Below the pieces are notes generated by a model. It saw only the letters and a program-made list of their open reading frames with translations, was not told the DNA's origin and did not search any database. Made by a program: the position numbers and the translations under genes. DNA of 64,000 nucleotides from Actinoplanes sp. NBRC 103695 (GTDB taxonomy: Bacteria > Actinomycetota > Actinomycetes > Mycobacteriales > Micromonosporaceae): assembly GCF_030269485.1 (NCBI RefSeq), contig NZ_BSTL01000001.1:370892-434891 (forward strand). The letters are read 5' to 3'. Numbering within the stretch: position 1 is the stretch's first letter; each line of letters opens with the position of its first letter. Of the stretch, positions 24,455-33,098 are shown in pieces.

Positions 24455-25564
24455 TTACATGAAGGCGATCGCGTTGGGTGGGGAGCCGACGCCGCCGGGG
24501 ATGTTCAGGGGCTTGCAGGTCAGGAAGAAGTCGTAGCGGCCGGTTGCGGCGCAGCGGGCGGCGAGCTCGTCGAGTTTCCAGAGTTCGCCCATGGCCATGC
24601 CGAGCAGGGCGATCAGCGGGCGGTGCAGCATGCCGCTGTGGTCGACTCCGCGGTCCGGTGGGCGGTCGGCCGGGCCGCGGAAGTCGGATTCGCCGACCGG
24701 GTCGGCCTCGACCGCGGGGGTGTCGCTCGCGACCAGGGCGATCTCGTGGTCCCAGAGCCAGCGCAGGGTCGAGGTGCGCTGGGCCAGGCCGGGGGAGCGG
24801 TTGCGGGTGTTGAACTCGACGCGCTCCTCGGGGGTCTTGGCCACGTAGTTCGCCGCCCAGCCGGTGTGCAGGAGCAGCAGGTCGCCGCCGTCGAAGGTGA
24901 CGCCCTGGTGGGCCGCGATCTCGTCGAGGAGGGCGGCCTCCAGCGTCACCGTCGTCTCGCAGTCGTAGTCGCTTCCGGCAGCAGCCGAGAAGGGAGCGTC
25001 GAGCTCGCGTCCGCCGGCGGCCGGCAGGGGCTCGGGTCCGCCGGCGGCCGGCAGGGGCTCGGGTCCGCCGGCCGCCGACAAGGGCCTGCGTCCGCCGGCG
25101 GCCGACAAGGGTCCGCGACCGGCCGCCGCGAAGTAGCCCGCGACGTCGAGCAGGACACCGCGGCCCGCGATGCCCGTGTCTGCCCAGCGGTGGATGCCCA
25201 GCTCCGACGAGTCGGGCGACTGCCCGTTGTAGAAGCCGTGCGCGGGGTGGCCGATGTGCCGCAGCGAGTCGAGCTGGGAGGTCGACTGCAGGTAGAACGA
25301 GTCGAGCCAGTCGTCGCGGTGGAACTCGTTGTTCGCGAAGACGTGGTGCTGGGTCGGCGGCCGGGTGCCGGTGGGGTAGGGCTCGAACGCGTTCACCGCA
25401 TAGTCGAGCCCGAGCTGCTCGCCGGTGCGGATCAGCTTCGCCGCCGCCGCGACCCGGGCGGGGGTCAGCAGGTTGATCGTGCCGCGCCGGTCGTCCGCCC
25501 CGAAGAAGGACCAGCTCGAGTAGGGCGGCGAAGCGTCCGCCAGGTCATCGAACAACGGTTCCAC
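24455..25564 (-). CDS. Cyclase-family (kynurenine formamidase-like) metallohydrolase, repeat-expanded
   Basis: 369 residues from GTG 25564. The fold is the PF04199 cyclase type: SSWSFFGADDRRGTINLLTP, metal-site region STSQLDSLRHIGHPAHGFYN, VTFDGGDLLLLHTGW, ALVASDTPAVEADP and HRPLIALLGMAMGELWKLDE. Members hydrolyse amides or open rings (kynurenine formamidase, isatin hydrolase, and others). Between VLLDVAGYFAAAGRG and DCETTVTLEAALLDEIAAHQ about 45 residues of GPxPLxAAG repeats interrupt the domain. It overlaps the IclR gene by 20 bp and is probably the first catabolic hydrolase of the pathway encoded on both sides of 30300. Confidence 0.85.
   Translation of the reverse strand: MEPLFDDLADASPPYSSWSFFGADDRRGTINLLTPARVAAAAKLIRTGEQLGLDYAVNAFEPYPTGTRPPTQHHVFANNEFHRDDWLDSFYLQSTSQLDSLRHIGHPAHGFYNGQSPDSSELGIHRWADTGIAGRGVLLDVAGYFAAAGRGPLSAAGGRRPLSAAGGPEPLPAAGGPEPLPAAGGRELDAPFSAAAGSDYDCETTVTLEAALLDEIAAHQGVTFDGGDLLLLHTGWAANYVAKTPEERVEFNTRNRSPGLAQRTSTLRWLWDHEIALVASDTPAVEADPVGESDFRGPADRPPDRGVDHSGMLHRPLIALLGMAMGELWKLDELAARCAATGRYDFFLTCKPLNIPGGVGSPPNAIAFM
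24992..25130 (-). repeat. 27-bp in-frame tandem repeat inside a cyclase-family gene
   Basis: About five copies of a 27-bp unit (GCAGGGGCTCGGGTCCGCCGGCGGCCG type; two adjacent exact copies start at 25024 and 25051) encode the nine-residue unit GPEPLPAAG on the minus strand. Confidence 0.92.
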
Positions 25565-26300
25565 CCAGTTCCTCGCTCAGCGCGCCGGTCGTGGCCAGCA
25601 ACTGCTCGACCGCGGGCGTCAGGTCGGGCACGTCGCCGGCTCCGAGGATGCCGACGGTCGCGCAGAGGCCGCCCTCGTCGAAGACCGGCGCCCCGACCAC
25701 GAACGGGCCGCCGTTCGGCCGGACGAAACTGAAACCGCGCTGGCGGGCGGTGCCGATCTCCGACTCCAGTTGCGCCCGCTCGGCGGCGGACATGCCGGCC
25801 GTCATCTCCTCGATCATCGTGCCGTCGTCGGCGTACGCCAGGAAGAATCTGGTCTGTGCCGCGCTCACGTCGAGTTTCGTGCCGGCGTGCACCGTCACCA
25901 CCACCATCCGGCTGGTGTCCTCCTCGGTGAGCGCGACGATCGGGCCGTGCGACCCCATCACGCTGAGCACCGCCGTCATCCGGACGGCGGCGCTCAGCTT
26001 GCGCAGGTAGGGCCCGGCGATCTCGACGACCCGCTGCCGGCCCAGCGCCAGCGTGCCGAGCTCGAGCATCAGCGGGCCCAGCGCGAACGTGCTGCGCCGG
26101 ACTCCGCGCCGGAGGATGCCGGCGGCGACCATCGACGCGCAGTAGCGGTAGGCCGTGGTGCGGTTCAGCCCGGTGCGCTCGGCGACGTCGGCGGCGGTGA
26201 GCTCGAGGACGCGCGGGCCGAAGAGTGCGCAGATCTGGCCCACGCGAGCGACCGCCCGGATGTCGGAGGTCAGGGCGTCGCCCGGCTCATTGTTCGCCAT
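25545..26300 (-). CDS. IclR-family transcriptional regulator
   Basis: 251 residues. The N-terminal winged helix (residues 12-72; LTAADVAERTGLNRTTAYRY) is followed by the IclR effector domain with LGTLALGRQRVVEIAGPYLR, MVVVTVHAGTKLDVSAAQTR, FFLAYAD and SFVRPNGGPFVVGAPVFDEG. IclR proteins sense small carboxylates or aromatics and control nearby catabolic genes. It lies between the cyclase gene (20-bp overlap) and the importer genes, so it is the probable controller of this whole divergent cluster. Confidence 0.92.
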   Translation of the reverse strand: MANNEPGDALTSDIRAVARVGQICALFGPRVLELTAADVAERTGLNRTTAYRYCASMVAAGILRRGVRRSTFALGPLMLELGTLALGRQRVVEIAGPYLRKLSAAVRMTAVLSVMGSHGPIVALTEEDTSRMVVVTVHAGTKLDVSAAQTRFFLAYADDGTMIEEMTAGMSAAERAQLESEIGTARQRGFSFVRPNGGPFVVGAPVFDEGGLCATVGILGAGDVPDLTPAVEQLLATTGALSEELGGTVVR

Positions 26301-26335
26301 AGCCGAATCCTAGTTCACATCGCGAAACATCAGCC

Positions 26336-26479
26336 CGCGAGCCAGTTGGTGAGCTCGCCCGACCATCAACCGGCGAGCCAGTTGGTGAGCTTGCCCGACC
26401 ATCAGCCGACGAGCCAGTTGGTGAGCTTGGCCGACCATCAGCCGACGAGCCAGTTGGTGAGCTTGGCCGACGCGCCGTC
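26336..26479 (-). repeat. 36-bp tandem repeat, 4 copies, derived from the 3' end of a binding-protein gene
   Basis: Units begin at 26336, 26372, 26408 and 26444 (GACGAGCCAGTTGGTGAGCT...). The last copy encodes the C-terminal KLTNWLVG and stop of the solute-binding protein; the other three lie beyond the stop, each repeating the same codons and TGA. They fill the 137-bp gap to the IclR gene. Confidence 0.95.
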
Positions 26480-27496
26480 GAAGTTCTGGGCGTACCAGTC
26501 GATGTCCTGCATGAGCACCTCGCCCTTGTTCGCCGGGCCGAACGCCTGGACCTTCTGCGCGTTCGCCGACAATGTGGGCTTCGCGGCCTTGTTCACCGGC
26601 TGGGTGCCCAGCGCCTCGGAGATGCCGGCCACCTGCTCGGGACCGCACAGCGTCTTCAGGAATTCCTTGGCCGCCGCCGCGTGCGGGGAACCCTTCGGGA
26701 TCGCGAAGCCGTTCATGGCCGCCACGGTCACGTCCCACACCACCGTGATGTCGGTGCCGTCGTTCATCAGGGGCACGAGACGCGAGTCGGGCAGGATGAA
26801 GATGTCCACCTGCTTGGCGCCGACCGCCTGCTGCAGCGCGCCGACGTTGGGGGCGAAGGTGGTCTTGTCCCGGATGGTGTCGAGCTTCTTCAGCGACCGG
26901 TCCACGTCCAGCGGGTACATGTCCTTGGGCGCGACGCCGTCGGCCAGCAGGGGGAACTCCAGGATGCCGTTCTGGATGTTGCTGAGGATGCCCCGCTGGC
27001 CGGGGAACTTCTGCAGGTCGAAGAAGTCCTGGACGGTCTTGGGGGCCTTGGCCGGGTCGGGGAACGCCTCGGTGCGGTAGGCGATCGGGTTCGCGTTGAT
27101 GAAGTTGCCGACGTAGCACTTGCCGAGCGTGCCCTCGACCAGGTTCGCGGGGTCGATGCCGGTGGTGTCGACCGGTTCGAAGAGCTTGTCGCAGTTCTGG
27201 GTGGCCACGCCGGGCGCCACCGAGACCAGGTCCCACTTCACCGATTTGCTCATCACCTGGGCCTTGACCTGGGAGACGTCCGGCGGCGACGTGTTCACGA
27301 AGGTGACGTTGGGGTGGGCCGCGGTGTACGGCTTCTGGTACGAGTCGATCATCGCCTGCTGGCCGGCGCCGCCGTACGCGGTGAACGTCAGCGTGACCTT
27401 GGCGTTGGGGTCGGTAGAGACCTGCTCGCCGCCGCCACAGCCGGCGAGCAGGGATAAGGCGACGATGGCAGGGACGACAACGCGGTGACTTTTCAT
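26438..27496 (-). CDS. Spermidine/putrescine-type ABC substrate-binding lipoprotein
   Basis: 352 residues. Lipoprotein signal with lipobox LLAGC (HRVVVPAIVALSLLAGCGGG). The extracytoplasmic binding protein class 1/PotD fold is seen in TLTFTAYGGAGQQAMIDSYQ, KWDLVSVAPGVATQNCDKLF, PKTVQDFFDLQKFPGQRGIL and ITVVWDVTVAAMNGFAIPKG. The ATG overlaps the ATPase stop (ATGA). In this family ligands include polyamines, amino-alkanoates and other small organic ions. Its tail is the source of the 36-bp repeat array downstream. Confidence 0.92.
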   Translation of the reverse strand: MKSHRVVVPAIVALSLLAGCGGGEQVSTDPNAKVTLTFTAYGGAGQQAMIDSYQKPYTAAHPNVTFVNTSPPDVSQVKAQVMSKSVKWDLVSVAPGVATQNCDKLFEPVDTTGIDPANLVEGTLGKCYVGNFINANPIAYRTEAFPDPAKAPKTVQDFFDLQKFPGQRGILSNIQNGILEFPLLADGVAPKDMYPLDVDRSLKKLDTIRDKTTFAPNVGALQQAVGAKQVDIFILPDSRLVPLMNDGTDITVVWDVTVAAMNGFAIPKGSPHAAAAKEFLKTLCGPEQVAGISEALGTQPVNKAAKPTLSANAQKVQAFGPANKGEVLMQDIDWYAQNFDGASAKLTNWLVG

Positions 27497-28581
27497 GAGG
27501 GTTCCTTAGAGAGGACGAGGCGTTGCTGGGCGACCGGCCACCACGCGGTGACCTGCTGCCCGGGGGCGAGGGAGGTGTCGGCGGCGTCGAGCCGGGCGCG
27601 GCCCAGCACACCGGAGCTGCCGAAGGAGAGAAGTGCGGTGCGGTAGGCACCCATGTACTCGACCGCGCGGACGGTCGCGTTCACCGAGTTCGAGTCCGGC
27701 GGCGGTGAGCCCAGCCGCACATCCTCGGGCCGCACGACGAGGGCGGCGTCGGCAAAAGACGTGGACGCCGACCAGACGTTGTTCTCCCAGGTGACCTTGC
27801 CGTCGCCGATCGCGAGCGGGGAGAACACATTGGAATCGCCCAGGAACCGGGCTGTGAAGAGGGTCCGCGGGTTCTGGTAGAGCTCCTCGGGGGTGCCGAG
27901 CTGCTCGATCCGGCCGTTGTTGAACAGTGCGATCCGGTCGGAGAGGTTCATCGCCTCCTCCTGGTCGTGCGTCACGAAGACGAACGTGGTGCCCACCTCG
28001 GAGTGGATCCGGTGGATCTCGGCCTGGAGGGTGGCGCGCAGGTTGCGGTCGAGGGCGCCGAGCGGCTCGTCGAGCAGCAGCGCGCTGGGTCCGAAGACGA
28101 TGGCCCGGGCGAGCGCGACCCGTTGCTGCTGGCCGCCGGAGAGCTGCGCGGGGTGGTGGTCGTCGCGGCCGGTGAGCTGGACGAGCTCGAGCACCTCGGC
28201 GACCTTGCGGGTGATGTCCGCCTTGGCCAGCCGGCGTTCCCGCAGCGGGTAGGCGACGTTCTGCGCCACGGTCATGTGCGGGAAGAGCGCGTAGTTCTGG
28301 AAGAGCATGCCCAGGTTGCGCTTGTGCGGCGGCAGGGTGCCGACGTCCTTGCCGTCGAAGGCGATCGTGCCGCCGGTCAGCGTCTCGAACCCGGCGATCA
28401 GGTTGAGCGTCGTGGTCTTGCCGGAGCCGCTCGGGCCGAGCAGCGTCATGAACTCGCCCGGCTCGATGGTCAGCGACACGTCGTCGACCGCGGGGGTGGC
28501 CAGCCCATAGTCCTTGGAGACCCCGGTGAGCCTGATCTGGGTGCCGGTCTGACCGCCATGAAGGGTGCCGTTGGTTGCCAT
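27493..28581 (-). CDS. Spermidine/putrescine-type ABC ATPase (PotA-like)
   Basis: 362 residues. NBD: Walker A GPSGSGKTTT, Q-loop LFQNYALFPHMTV, signature LSGGQQQRVALARA, Walker B LLLDEPLGALD and H-loop THDQEEAM. The C-terminal TOBE_2 domain (about 280-355) has VVRPEDVRLG. It starts with a 15-residue extension before QIRLTGVSKDYG. It energises the importer of this cluster. Confidence 0.93.
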   Translation of the reverse strand: MATNGTLHGGQTGTQIRLTGVSKDYGLATPAVDDVSLTIEPGEFMTLLGPSGSGKTTTLNLIAGFETLTGGTIAFDGKDVGTLPPHKRNLGMLFQNYALFPHMTVAQNVAYPLRERRLAKADITRKVAEVLELVQLTGRDDHHPAQLSGGQQQRVALARAIVFGPSALLLDEPLGALDRNLRATLQAEIHRIHSEVGTTFVFVTHDQEEAMNLSDRIALFNNGRIEQLGTPEELYQNPRTLFTARFLGDSNVFSPLAIGDGKVTWENNVWSASTSFADAALVVRPEDVRLGSPPPDSNSVNATVRAVEYMGAYRTALLSFGSSGVLGRARLDAADTSLAPGQQVTAWWPVAQQRLVLSKEPS

Positions 28582-28584
28582 GTT

Positions 28585-29373
28585 TTAACGGCCTTTCCGG
28601 GCGAACTGAAGGACGAGGCAGAGGACGGTGACCACGGTGACCACCACGCTGGACGAGGCGGCGATGGTGGGGTCGATCTCGACGGTGACGCTGTTGTACA
28701 TCTGCACCGGCAGCGTCTGGAGGGTCGGCGAGCGCAGGAACAGCGCGATGACCACCTCGTCGAACGACGTCACGAAGGCGAACACCGCGCCGGTCACGAT
28801 GCCCCGGCTGATCAGCGGCATGGTGACGGTGCGGAAGGTGCGCAGCGGCGGGGCGCCGAGCGAGGCGGACGCCCGCAGCAGCTTGGGGTCGAACCCGCCG
28901 AGCGCGCTGGTCACCGACACCAGCACGAACGGCACCCCGATCGCGGCGTGCGCCAGCACGAACCCGCCGAACGTCCCGACCAGCTGCCACTGCAGGAAGG
29001 AGATGTAGACCGCGACCGCGATGACGATCGCCGGCGTGACCATCGAGACCATCAGCAGGGTACGAGCGAAGCGCGCCAGCCTCCCGCGCAGACTGTGCAG
29101 CCCCAGCGCGGCGGCGGTGCCGACGACCGTGGCCAGCACCGACGCCAGCAGTGCGACCACGACCGAGTTCTTCAGCGCGTCCAGCCACACCGGGTTGGTG
29201 AAGAAGTTCTCGTACAGCCGCAGCGAGAACCCGCGCGGCGGGAACTGGAAGGTGGCCGCCTCGCTGAAGCTCATCGGGATGACGAACAGCGTCGGCAGGA
29301 TGAAGTAGATCGCGACGACGGCGCCGATCAGCTTGAGCCACCACGGAATGGGGTCGACCGTCCGGGCCTTCAC
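28585..29373 (-). CDS. Spermidine/putrescine-type ABC permease (PotC-like)
   Basis: 262 residues from GTG 29373, overlapping the previous permease stop by 4 bp (GTGA). Six membrane helices; YFILPTLFVIPMSFSEAATF at the N-terminus and the EAA loop RASASLGAPPLRTFRTVTMP. FVTSFDEVVIALFL is the PotC hallmark. It pairs with the PotB-like permease. Confidence 0.92.
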   Translation of the reverse strand: MKARTVDPIPWWLKLIGAVVAIYFILPTLFVIPMSFSEAATFQFPPRGFSLRLYENFFTNPVWLDALKNSVVVALLASVLATVVGTAAALGLHSLRGRLARFARTLLMVSMVTPAIVIAVAVYISFLQWQLVGTFGGFVLAHAAIGVPFVLVSVTSALGGFDPKLLRASASLGAPPLRTFRTVTMPLISRGIVTGAVFAFVTSFDEVVIALFLRSPTLQTLPVQMYNSVTVEIDPTIAASSSVVVTVVTVLCLVLQFARKGR

Positions 29374-30248
29374 GGCTTGTCCTTGGCGGCGGGGGCCGCG
29401 GCGACCGTGCCGATCGCGGAGATGGTGCCGCCGACCCGGTTGGCCCAGGCCACCAGCACGAGCGTGACGACCAGCACGACCAGGCCGAGGGCGCTGGCGC
29501 CCTGGAAGTCGAGCAGCTGGGTGGTGCGCTGGCCGAGCAGCTGGGCGACCAGCGACTGCTTCGGCGAGCCGACCAGCGCGGGTGTGACGTAGAAGCCGAG
29601 GCTGAGCGTGAAGACCAGGATCATCCCGGAGACCACGCCGCCACGGGACAGCGGCCAGTAGATCTTCCAGAACGCGACGACCGGGTGCGAGCCGAGCCCG
29701 CGGGCGGCCAGCAGCAGCTTGCGGTCGATGCCGCCCAGCGCGCTGAACAGCGGCAGCACCATGAACGGCAGCAGCACCTGGCTCATCGCCACGGTCACGC
29801 CGCCGACCGACTCGTAGAGCACCACGTCCAGGCCGAAGAGCTTGAAGAACGAGTTCACCGGCCCGCCGCGCTGCAGGATGATGATCCACGCGAAGTTGCG
29901 GGCCATCACCGACGTCCAGAACGGCACCAGGACGACGACCAGGAGGATCCCGCGCATCCGCGGGCCGACCCGGGTCATCAGGTAGGCGTACGGATAGCCG
30001 AGCAGGAACGCGATCGCGGTGACCGCGAGGGCGGTCAGCGCCGTGCGGGCGAGCACGGTCAGCGTCACCCCGTCGGTGAACAGTGCGCGGAAGTGGTCGA
30101 GCGTCCAGTCGGGTGAGCCGAAACTCTGAAGGACGCTGCGGCCGAGCGGCACCAGGAGGACCGCGGCCAGCAGCGCCAGCGCCGGCAGCAGCAGAAGCCA
30201 CTGCTTACGAAGAACCATGGTTCGGAAGTAGAGCAGGCGAAAGTTCAT
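29370..30248 (-). CDS. Spermidine/putrescine-type ABC permease (PotB-like)
   Basis: 292 residues if started at ATG 30248; a second in-frame ATG at 30218 (MVLRKQWLLLLPALALL) is equally credible and neither has a strong ribosome site. Six membrane helices, EAA loop LLLAARGLGSHPVVAFWKIY, and FYVTPALVGSPKQSLVAQLL typical of PotB. First gene of the leftward importer operon, divergent from the catabolic operon across a 128-bp promoter region that contains the palindrome CCATATGG (30329-30336). Confidence 0.9.
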   Translation of the reverse strand: MNFRLLYFRTMVLRKQWLLLLPALALLAAVLLVPLGRSVLQSFGSPDWTLDHFRALFTDGVTLTVLARTALTALAVTAIAFLLGYPYAYLMTRVGPRMRGILLVVVLVPFWTSVMARNFAWIIILQRGGPVNSFFKLFGLDVVLYESVGGVTVAMSQVLLPFMVLPLFSALGGIDRKLLLAARGLGSHPVVAFWKIYWPLSRGGVVSGMILVFTLSLGFYVTPALVGSPKQSLVAQLLGQRTTQLLDFQGASALGLVVLVVTLVLVAWANRVGGTISAIGTVAAAPAAKDKP

Positions 30249-30376
30249 AATGCAACAACCCCGGTCACATGCCGAACACAAGCCGGCAATATTCGGCCCT
30301 TCAGGCCTGGACAGGCCCGCCTGCGCGTCCATATGGTGAACCGCAAGTGCGAGCAGCGAACATGTGGAGGCGCAGG

Positions 30377-31273
30377 ATGGTCAGCCCCGAGCTCTTGAAG
30401 GTTCTGGACGGCACGGTGGACCTGCACTGCCACTCCGGGCCGAGCCCGTTCCCGCGGCGGATCGACCACGTGGAGGCGTCCTACGACGGCGCCCGGATCA
30501 ACATGCGCGCCATCCTGGTCAAGTCGCACCACCACAACACCGTGATGGACGTGCTGGCGATGAAGACGCAGCTCAAGGACGCGCCCACCCCGGTGTACGG
30601 CGGTGTCGCGCTCAACTCGGAGGTCGGCGGCATCAACCCGTCGGCGGTCGCGATGGCCATCAACATGGGTGGCCGGTGCGTGTGGGGACCGACGGTCTCG
30701 GCCGGCCAGCACATCCGGGCACACACCCACGACGACGGCTTCCCGAGCGCCACCGGCAACCTGTACGAGAAGGAAGAGTCGATCTTCAACGAGCACGGTG
30801 ACGTCTCGGCGGACACCGACACCGTGACCCGGCTGGTGGCCGATGCCGGCATCCTGCTCACCGGCGGGCACCTGCACGGCGAGGCGATGAAGGCGCTGTT
30901 CAAGACGGCCAGCGGCAACGGCGTCAAGCGGCTGCTGCTGCACCACCCCGACTACATCGTGAACGCCGCCGAGAACGACATCGAGGAGATGCTCGGGTAC
31001 GGCGCCTTCGTCGAGCACGAACTGGCCATGTACCACCCCGAGGTGACCGCGGTCGGATGGCCGATCGAGCAGCTGGTCGACTGGATCACCAAGATCGGGC
31101 CGCGGCGCACCGTCATCAACTCCGACCTCGGCCAGCAGGGCAATCCGCTGCCGGTGGACGGCTACCTGCTGATCGTGCAGCAGCTGCTGGACCACGGGAT
31201 CGCGGCCGCCGACATCCGGCAGATGATCTGCCGCAACACGGCGTACCTGCTCGGCCTGGAAGAGAGCATCTGA
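30377..31273 (+). CDS. DUF6282 amidohydrolase-like metalloenzyme
   Basis: 298 residues from ATG 30377, with GGAGG at 30366-30370. Metal-binding motifs of the amidohydrolase/PHP type are visible: DLHCHSGPSPFPRR, VKSHHHNTVMD, GGHLHGEAMKAL and LLLHHPDYIVN, then TVINSDLGQQGNPLPVDGYL. This matches a DUF6282-type family whose reaction is undefined; hydrolysis of a lactone, amide or ring is plausible. It starts a six-gene operon and overlaps the next gene by 1 bp. Confidence 0.82.
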   Translation: MVSPELLKVLDGTVDLHCHSGPSPFPRRIDHVEASYDGARINMRAILVKSHHHNTVMDVLAMKTQLKDAPTPVYGGVALNSEVGGINPSAVAMAINMGGRCVWGPTVSAGQHIRAHTHDDGFPSATGNLYEKEESIFNEHGDVSADTDTVTRLVADAGILLTGGHLHGEAMKALFKTASGNGVKRLLLHHPDYIVNAAENDIEEMLGYGAFVEHELAMYHPEVTAVGWPIEQLVDWITKIGPRRTVINSDLGQQGNPLPVDGYLLIVQQLLDHGIAAADIRQMICRNTAYLLGLEESI

Positions 31274-32196
31274 TGCGCCGCGCGGAGAAGGTCATCATCA
31301 CGACGGCGGTCACCGGGTCGGTCAACGTACCGTCGCAAAGCCCTTATCTGCCGTTGACCGTCGACGAGGTGGCGGCCGCCGCGATCGAGGCGGTGGAGGC
31401 CGGATCGGCCGTGGTGCACCTGCACGCACGGCATCCGGACGGCCGGCCGGCGTTCGAGCCCGAGCTGTTCTCCGAGATCGTCGGCCGGGTGACGGCCGCG
31501 ACCGACGCGGTCATCAACATCACCACCGGCGGGTCGTCCGCGATGACGATGGAGGAACGGCTGGCCGGCGCGCTGCGGGTCAGGCCCGAGCTCGCCTCGC
31601 TGAACATGGGCTCGATGAACTTCGTCTACTCCGGCATCGCCGACCGGGTGACCGAGTGGCGGCACGACTGGGAGAAGCCGTACGTGCTCAACACGTACGC
31701 GCATCCGTTCCTCAACTCGTTCGACAAGATCGAGCACACGCTGCGGACGCTGGGCGAGTTCGGCACCCGGTTCGAGTACGAGTGCTACGACATCGGGCAT
31801 CTGTACTCGCTGGCGTACTTCGTGAACAAGGGCCTCGCCAAGCCGCCGCTGCTGATCCAGGGCGTGTTCGGGATCCTCGGCGGCATCGGGGCCGACCACG
31901 AGAACCTCGAGCACATGGTCCGGATCGCGGACAAGCTCTTCGGCGACGACTACGCGTTCTCGGCGTTCGCGGCCGGGCGCGACCAGATGCAGTTCGCCAC
32001 GCACAGCGCCTGGCTCGGCGGGCACGTCCGGGTCGGGCTCGAGGACAGCCTGTGGCTCGCCAAGGGCCGCCTCGCCAAGAGCAACGCCGAGCAGGTCGGC
32101 AAGATCCGCGACGTGGTCGAGGACCTCGGCAAGGAGATCGCCACCCCGGCCGACGCCCGAGCGATGCTCGCGCTGACCCCAAGGAGCAGAGCATGA
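31273..32196 (+). CDS. Beta-keto acid cleavage enzyme (BKACE, DUF849)
   Basis: 307 residues, ATG within TGATG of the previous stop. Signature: VIITTAVTGSVNVPSQSPYL, VHLHARHPDGRPAF (zinc ligands H-x-H), INITTGGSSAMTMEERL, ASLNMGSMNF, YECYDIGHLY and HVRVGLEDSLWL. BKACE enzymes condense a beta-keto acid with acetyl-CoA to yield acetoacetate and a shorter acyl-CoA (3-keto-5-aminohexanoate cleavage enzyme is the model). This is the key pathway clue: the cluster should generate a beta-keto acid. Confidence 0.92.
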   Translation: MRRAEKVIITTAVTGSVNVPSQSPYLPLTVDEVAAAAIEAVEAGSAVVHLHARHPDGRPAFEPELFSEIVGRVTAATDAVINITTGGSSAMTMEERLAGALRVRPELASLNMGSMNFVYSGIADRVTEWRHDWEKPYVLNTYAHPFLNSFDKIEHTLRTLGEFGTRFEYECYDIGHLYSLAYFVNKGLAKPPLLIQGVFGILGGIGADHENLEHMVRIADKLFGDDYAFSAFAAGRDQMQFATHSAWLGGHVRVGLEDSLWLAKGRLAKSNAEQVGKIRDVVEDLGKEIATPADARAMLALTPRSRA

Positions 32197-33098
32197 CCAC
32201 GTACGCCGCCGACGACATCCGCTCGAAGCTGGCCACCGCGGCGCCGGCTTCCACCAACGCCCCGATCCGCGAGTCGCAGTGGATCGAGTTCAAAACCCAC
32301 GAGCCCACCGAGACGGGTACGCACGGCAGCCGCACCTGGATCGCCCGGGCCGCGAACCTGGTCCTCGCCTACACCGAGGCCAAGGCCGGCGACGTGTTCC
32401 CGCGCACCGCCCAGCCCGACGAGTACGCGGTACTCATGTACTCCGACAGCGCTCCGGTGACCGTCAACGGTGTGGCGGTGGCCGAGGAGGCGTTCGTGGT
32501 CGTGCCGCCGGGCGACAGCGAGATCCGGGTCGACGCCGACGGTGTGCTCATCCGGCTCTTCTCCAGCGTGGCCACCGACCTCACCGAGGCGGCGCTCAAC
32601 GCCGCGGCGTACGCGGAACCAGATGAGCGAGCCGCGCCTCTGATCCCCTGGCCGGACCCGGTCGGGGGTTTCCGCGTGCGCGTCTACCGCCTGGCCGACA
32701 CTCCCATCGCCGAGGGCCGCTTCGGGCGCATCTTCCGCACCACCAACCTGATGGTGAACTTCCTGGCAGAGGAGTCGAAGCCGCGCGACCCGCTGAAGCT
32801 GTCCCCGCACCACCACGACGACTTCGAGCAGATCTCGCTCGCGGTGAAGGGCCGGTTCAAGCACCACATCCGCTACCCGTGGGGGCCGGACTCGACGAGC
32901 TGGCGCTCCGACGAGCACGCCGAGATCGCCACGCCGTCGATCTGCGTGATCCCGCCGCCGACCGTGCACACCACCCAGGGCGTCGGCGACCACCAGCAGC
33001 TCATCGACATCTTCGGCCCGCCGCGCGCCGACTTCAGCGCCCAGGGCTGGGTCCTCAACGCCGCCGACTACCCCGCGAAGGAAACAGATGCTGACTGA
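32193..33098 (+). CDS. Bicupin-like protein
   Basis: 301 residues, ATG overlapping the BKACE stop by 4 bp with AAGGAG upstream. Two cupin-like barrels: an N-terminal one (AEAKAGDVFPRTAQPDEYAV, then EEAFVVVPPGDSEI) and a C-terminal one with metal-binding character, SPHHHDDFEQISLAVKGRFK and SICVIPPPTVHTTQGVGDHQ. His and Glu residues fit the cupin metal site. Possible roles are isomerase, dioxygenase or acyl hydrolase; the exact reaction is unknown. Confidence 0.75.
   Translation: MTTYAADDIRSKLATAAPASTNAPIRESQWIEFKTHEPTETGTHGSRTWIARAANLVLAYTEAKAGDVFPRTAQPDEYAVLMYSDSAPVTVNGVAVAEEAFVVVPPGDSEIRVDADGVLIRLFSSVATDLTEAALNAAAYAEPDERAAPLIPWPDPVGGFRVRVYRLADTPIAEGRFGRIFRTTNLMVNFLAEESKPRDPLKLSPHHHDDFEQISLAVKGRFKHHIRYPWGPDSTSWRSDEHAEIATPSICVIPPPTVHTTQGVGDHQQLIDIFGPPRADFSAQGWVLNAADYPAKETDAD

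Noticed and set aside
24138..24536. Small Arg/Gly-rich open frames in the G-rich tract
   Set aside because: All three frames are open only because of repeat composition; there are no ribosome sites or domains.
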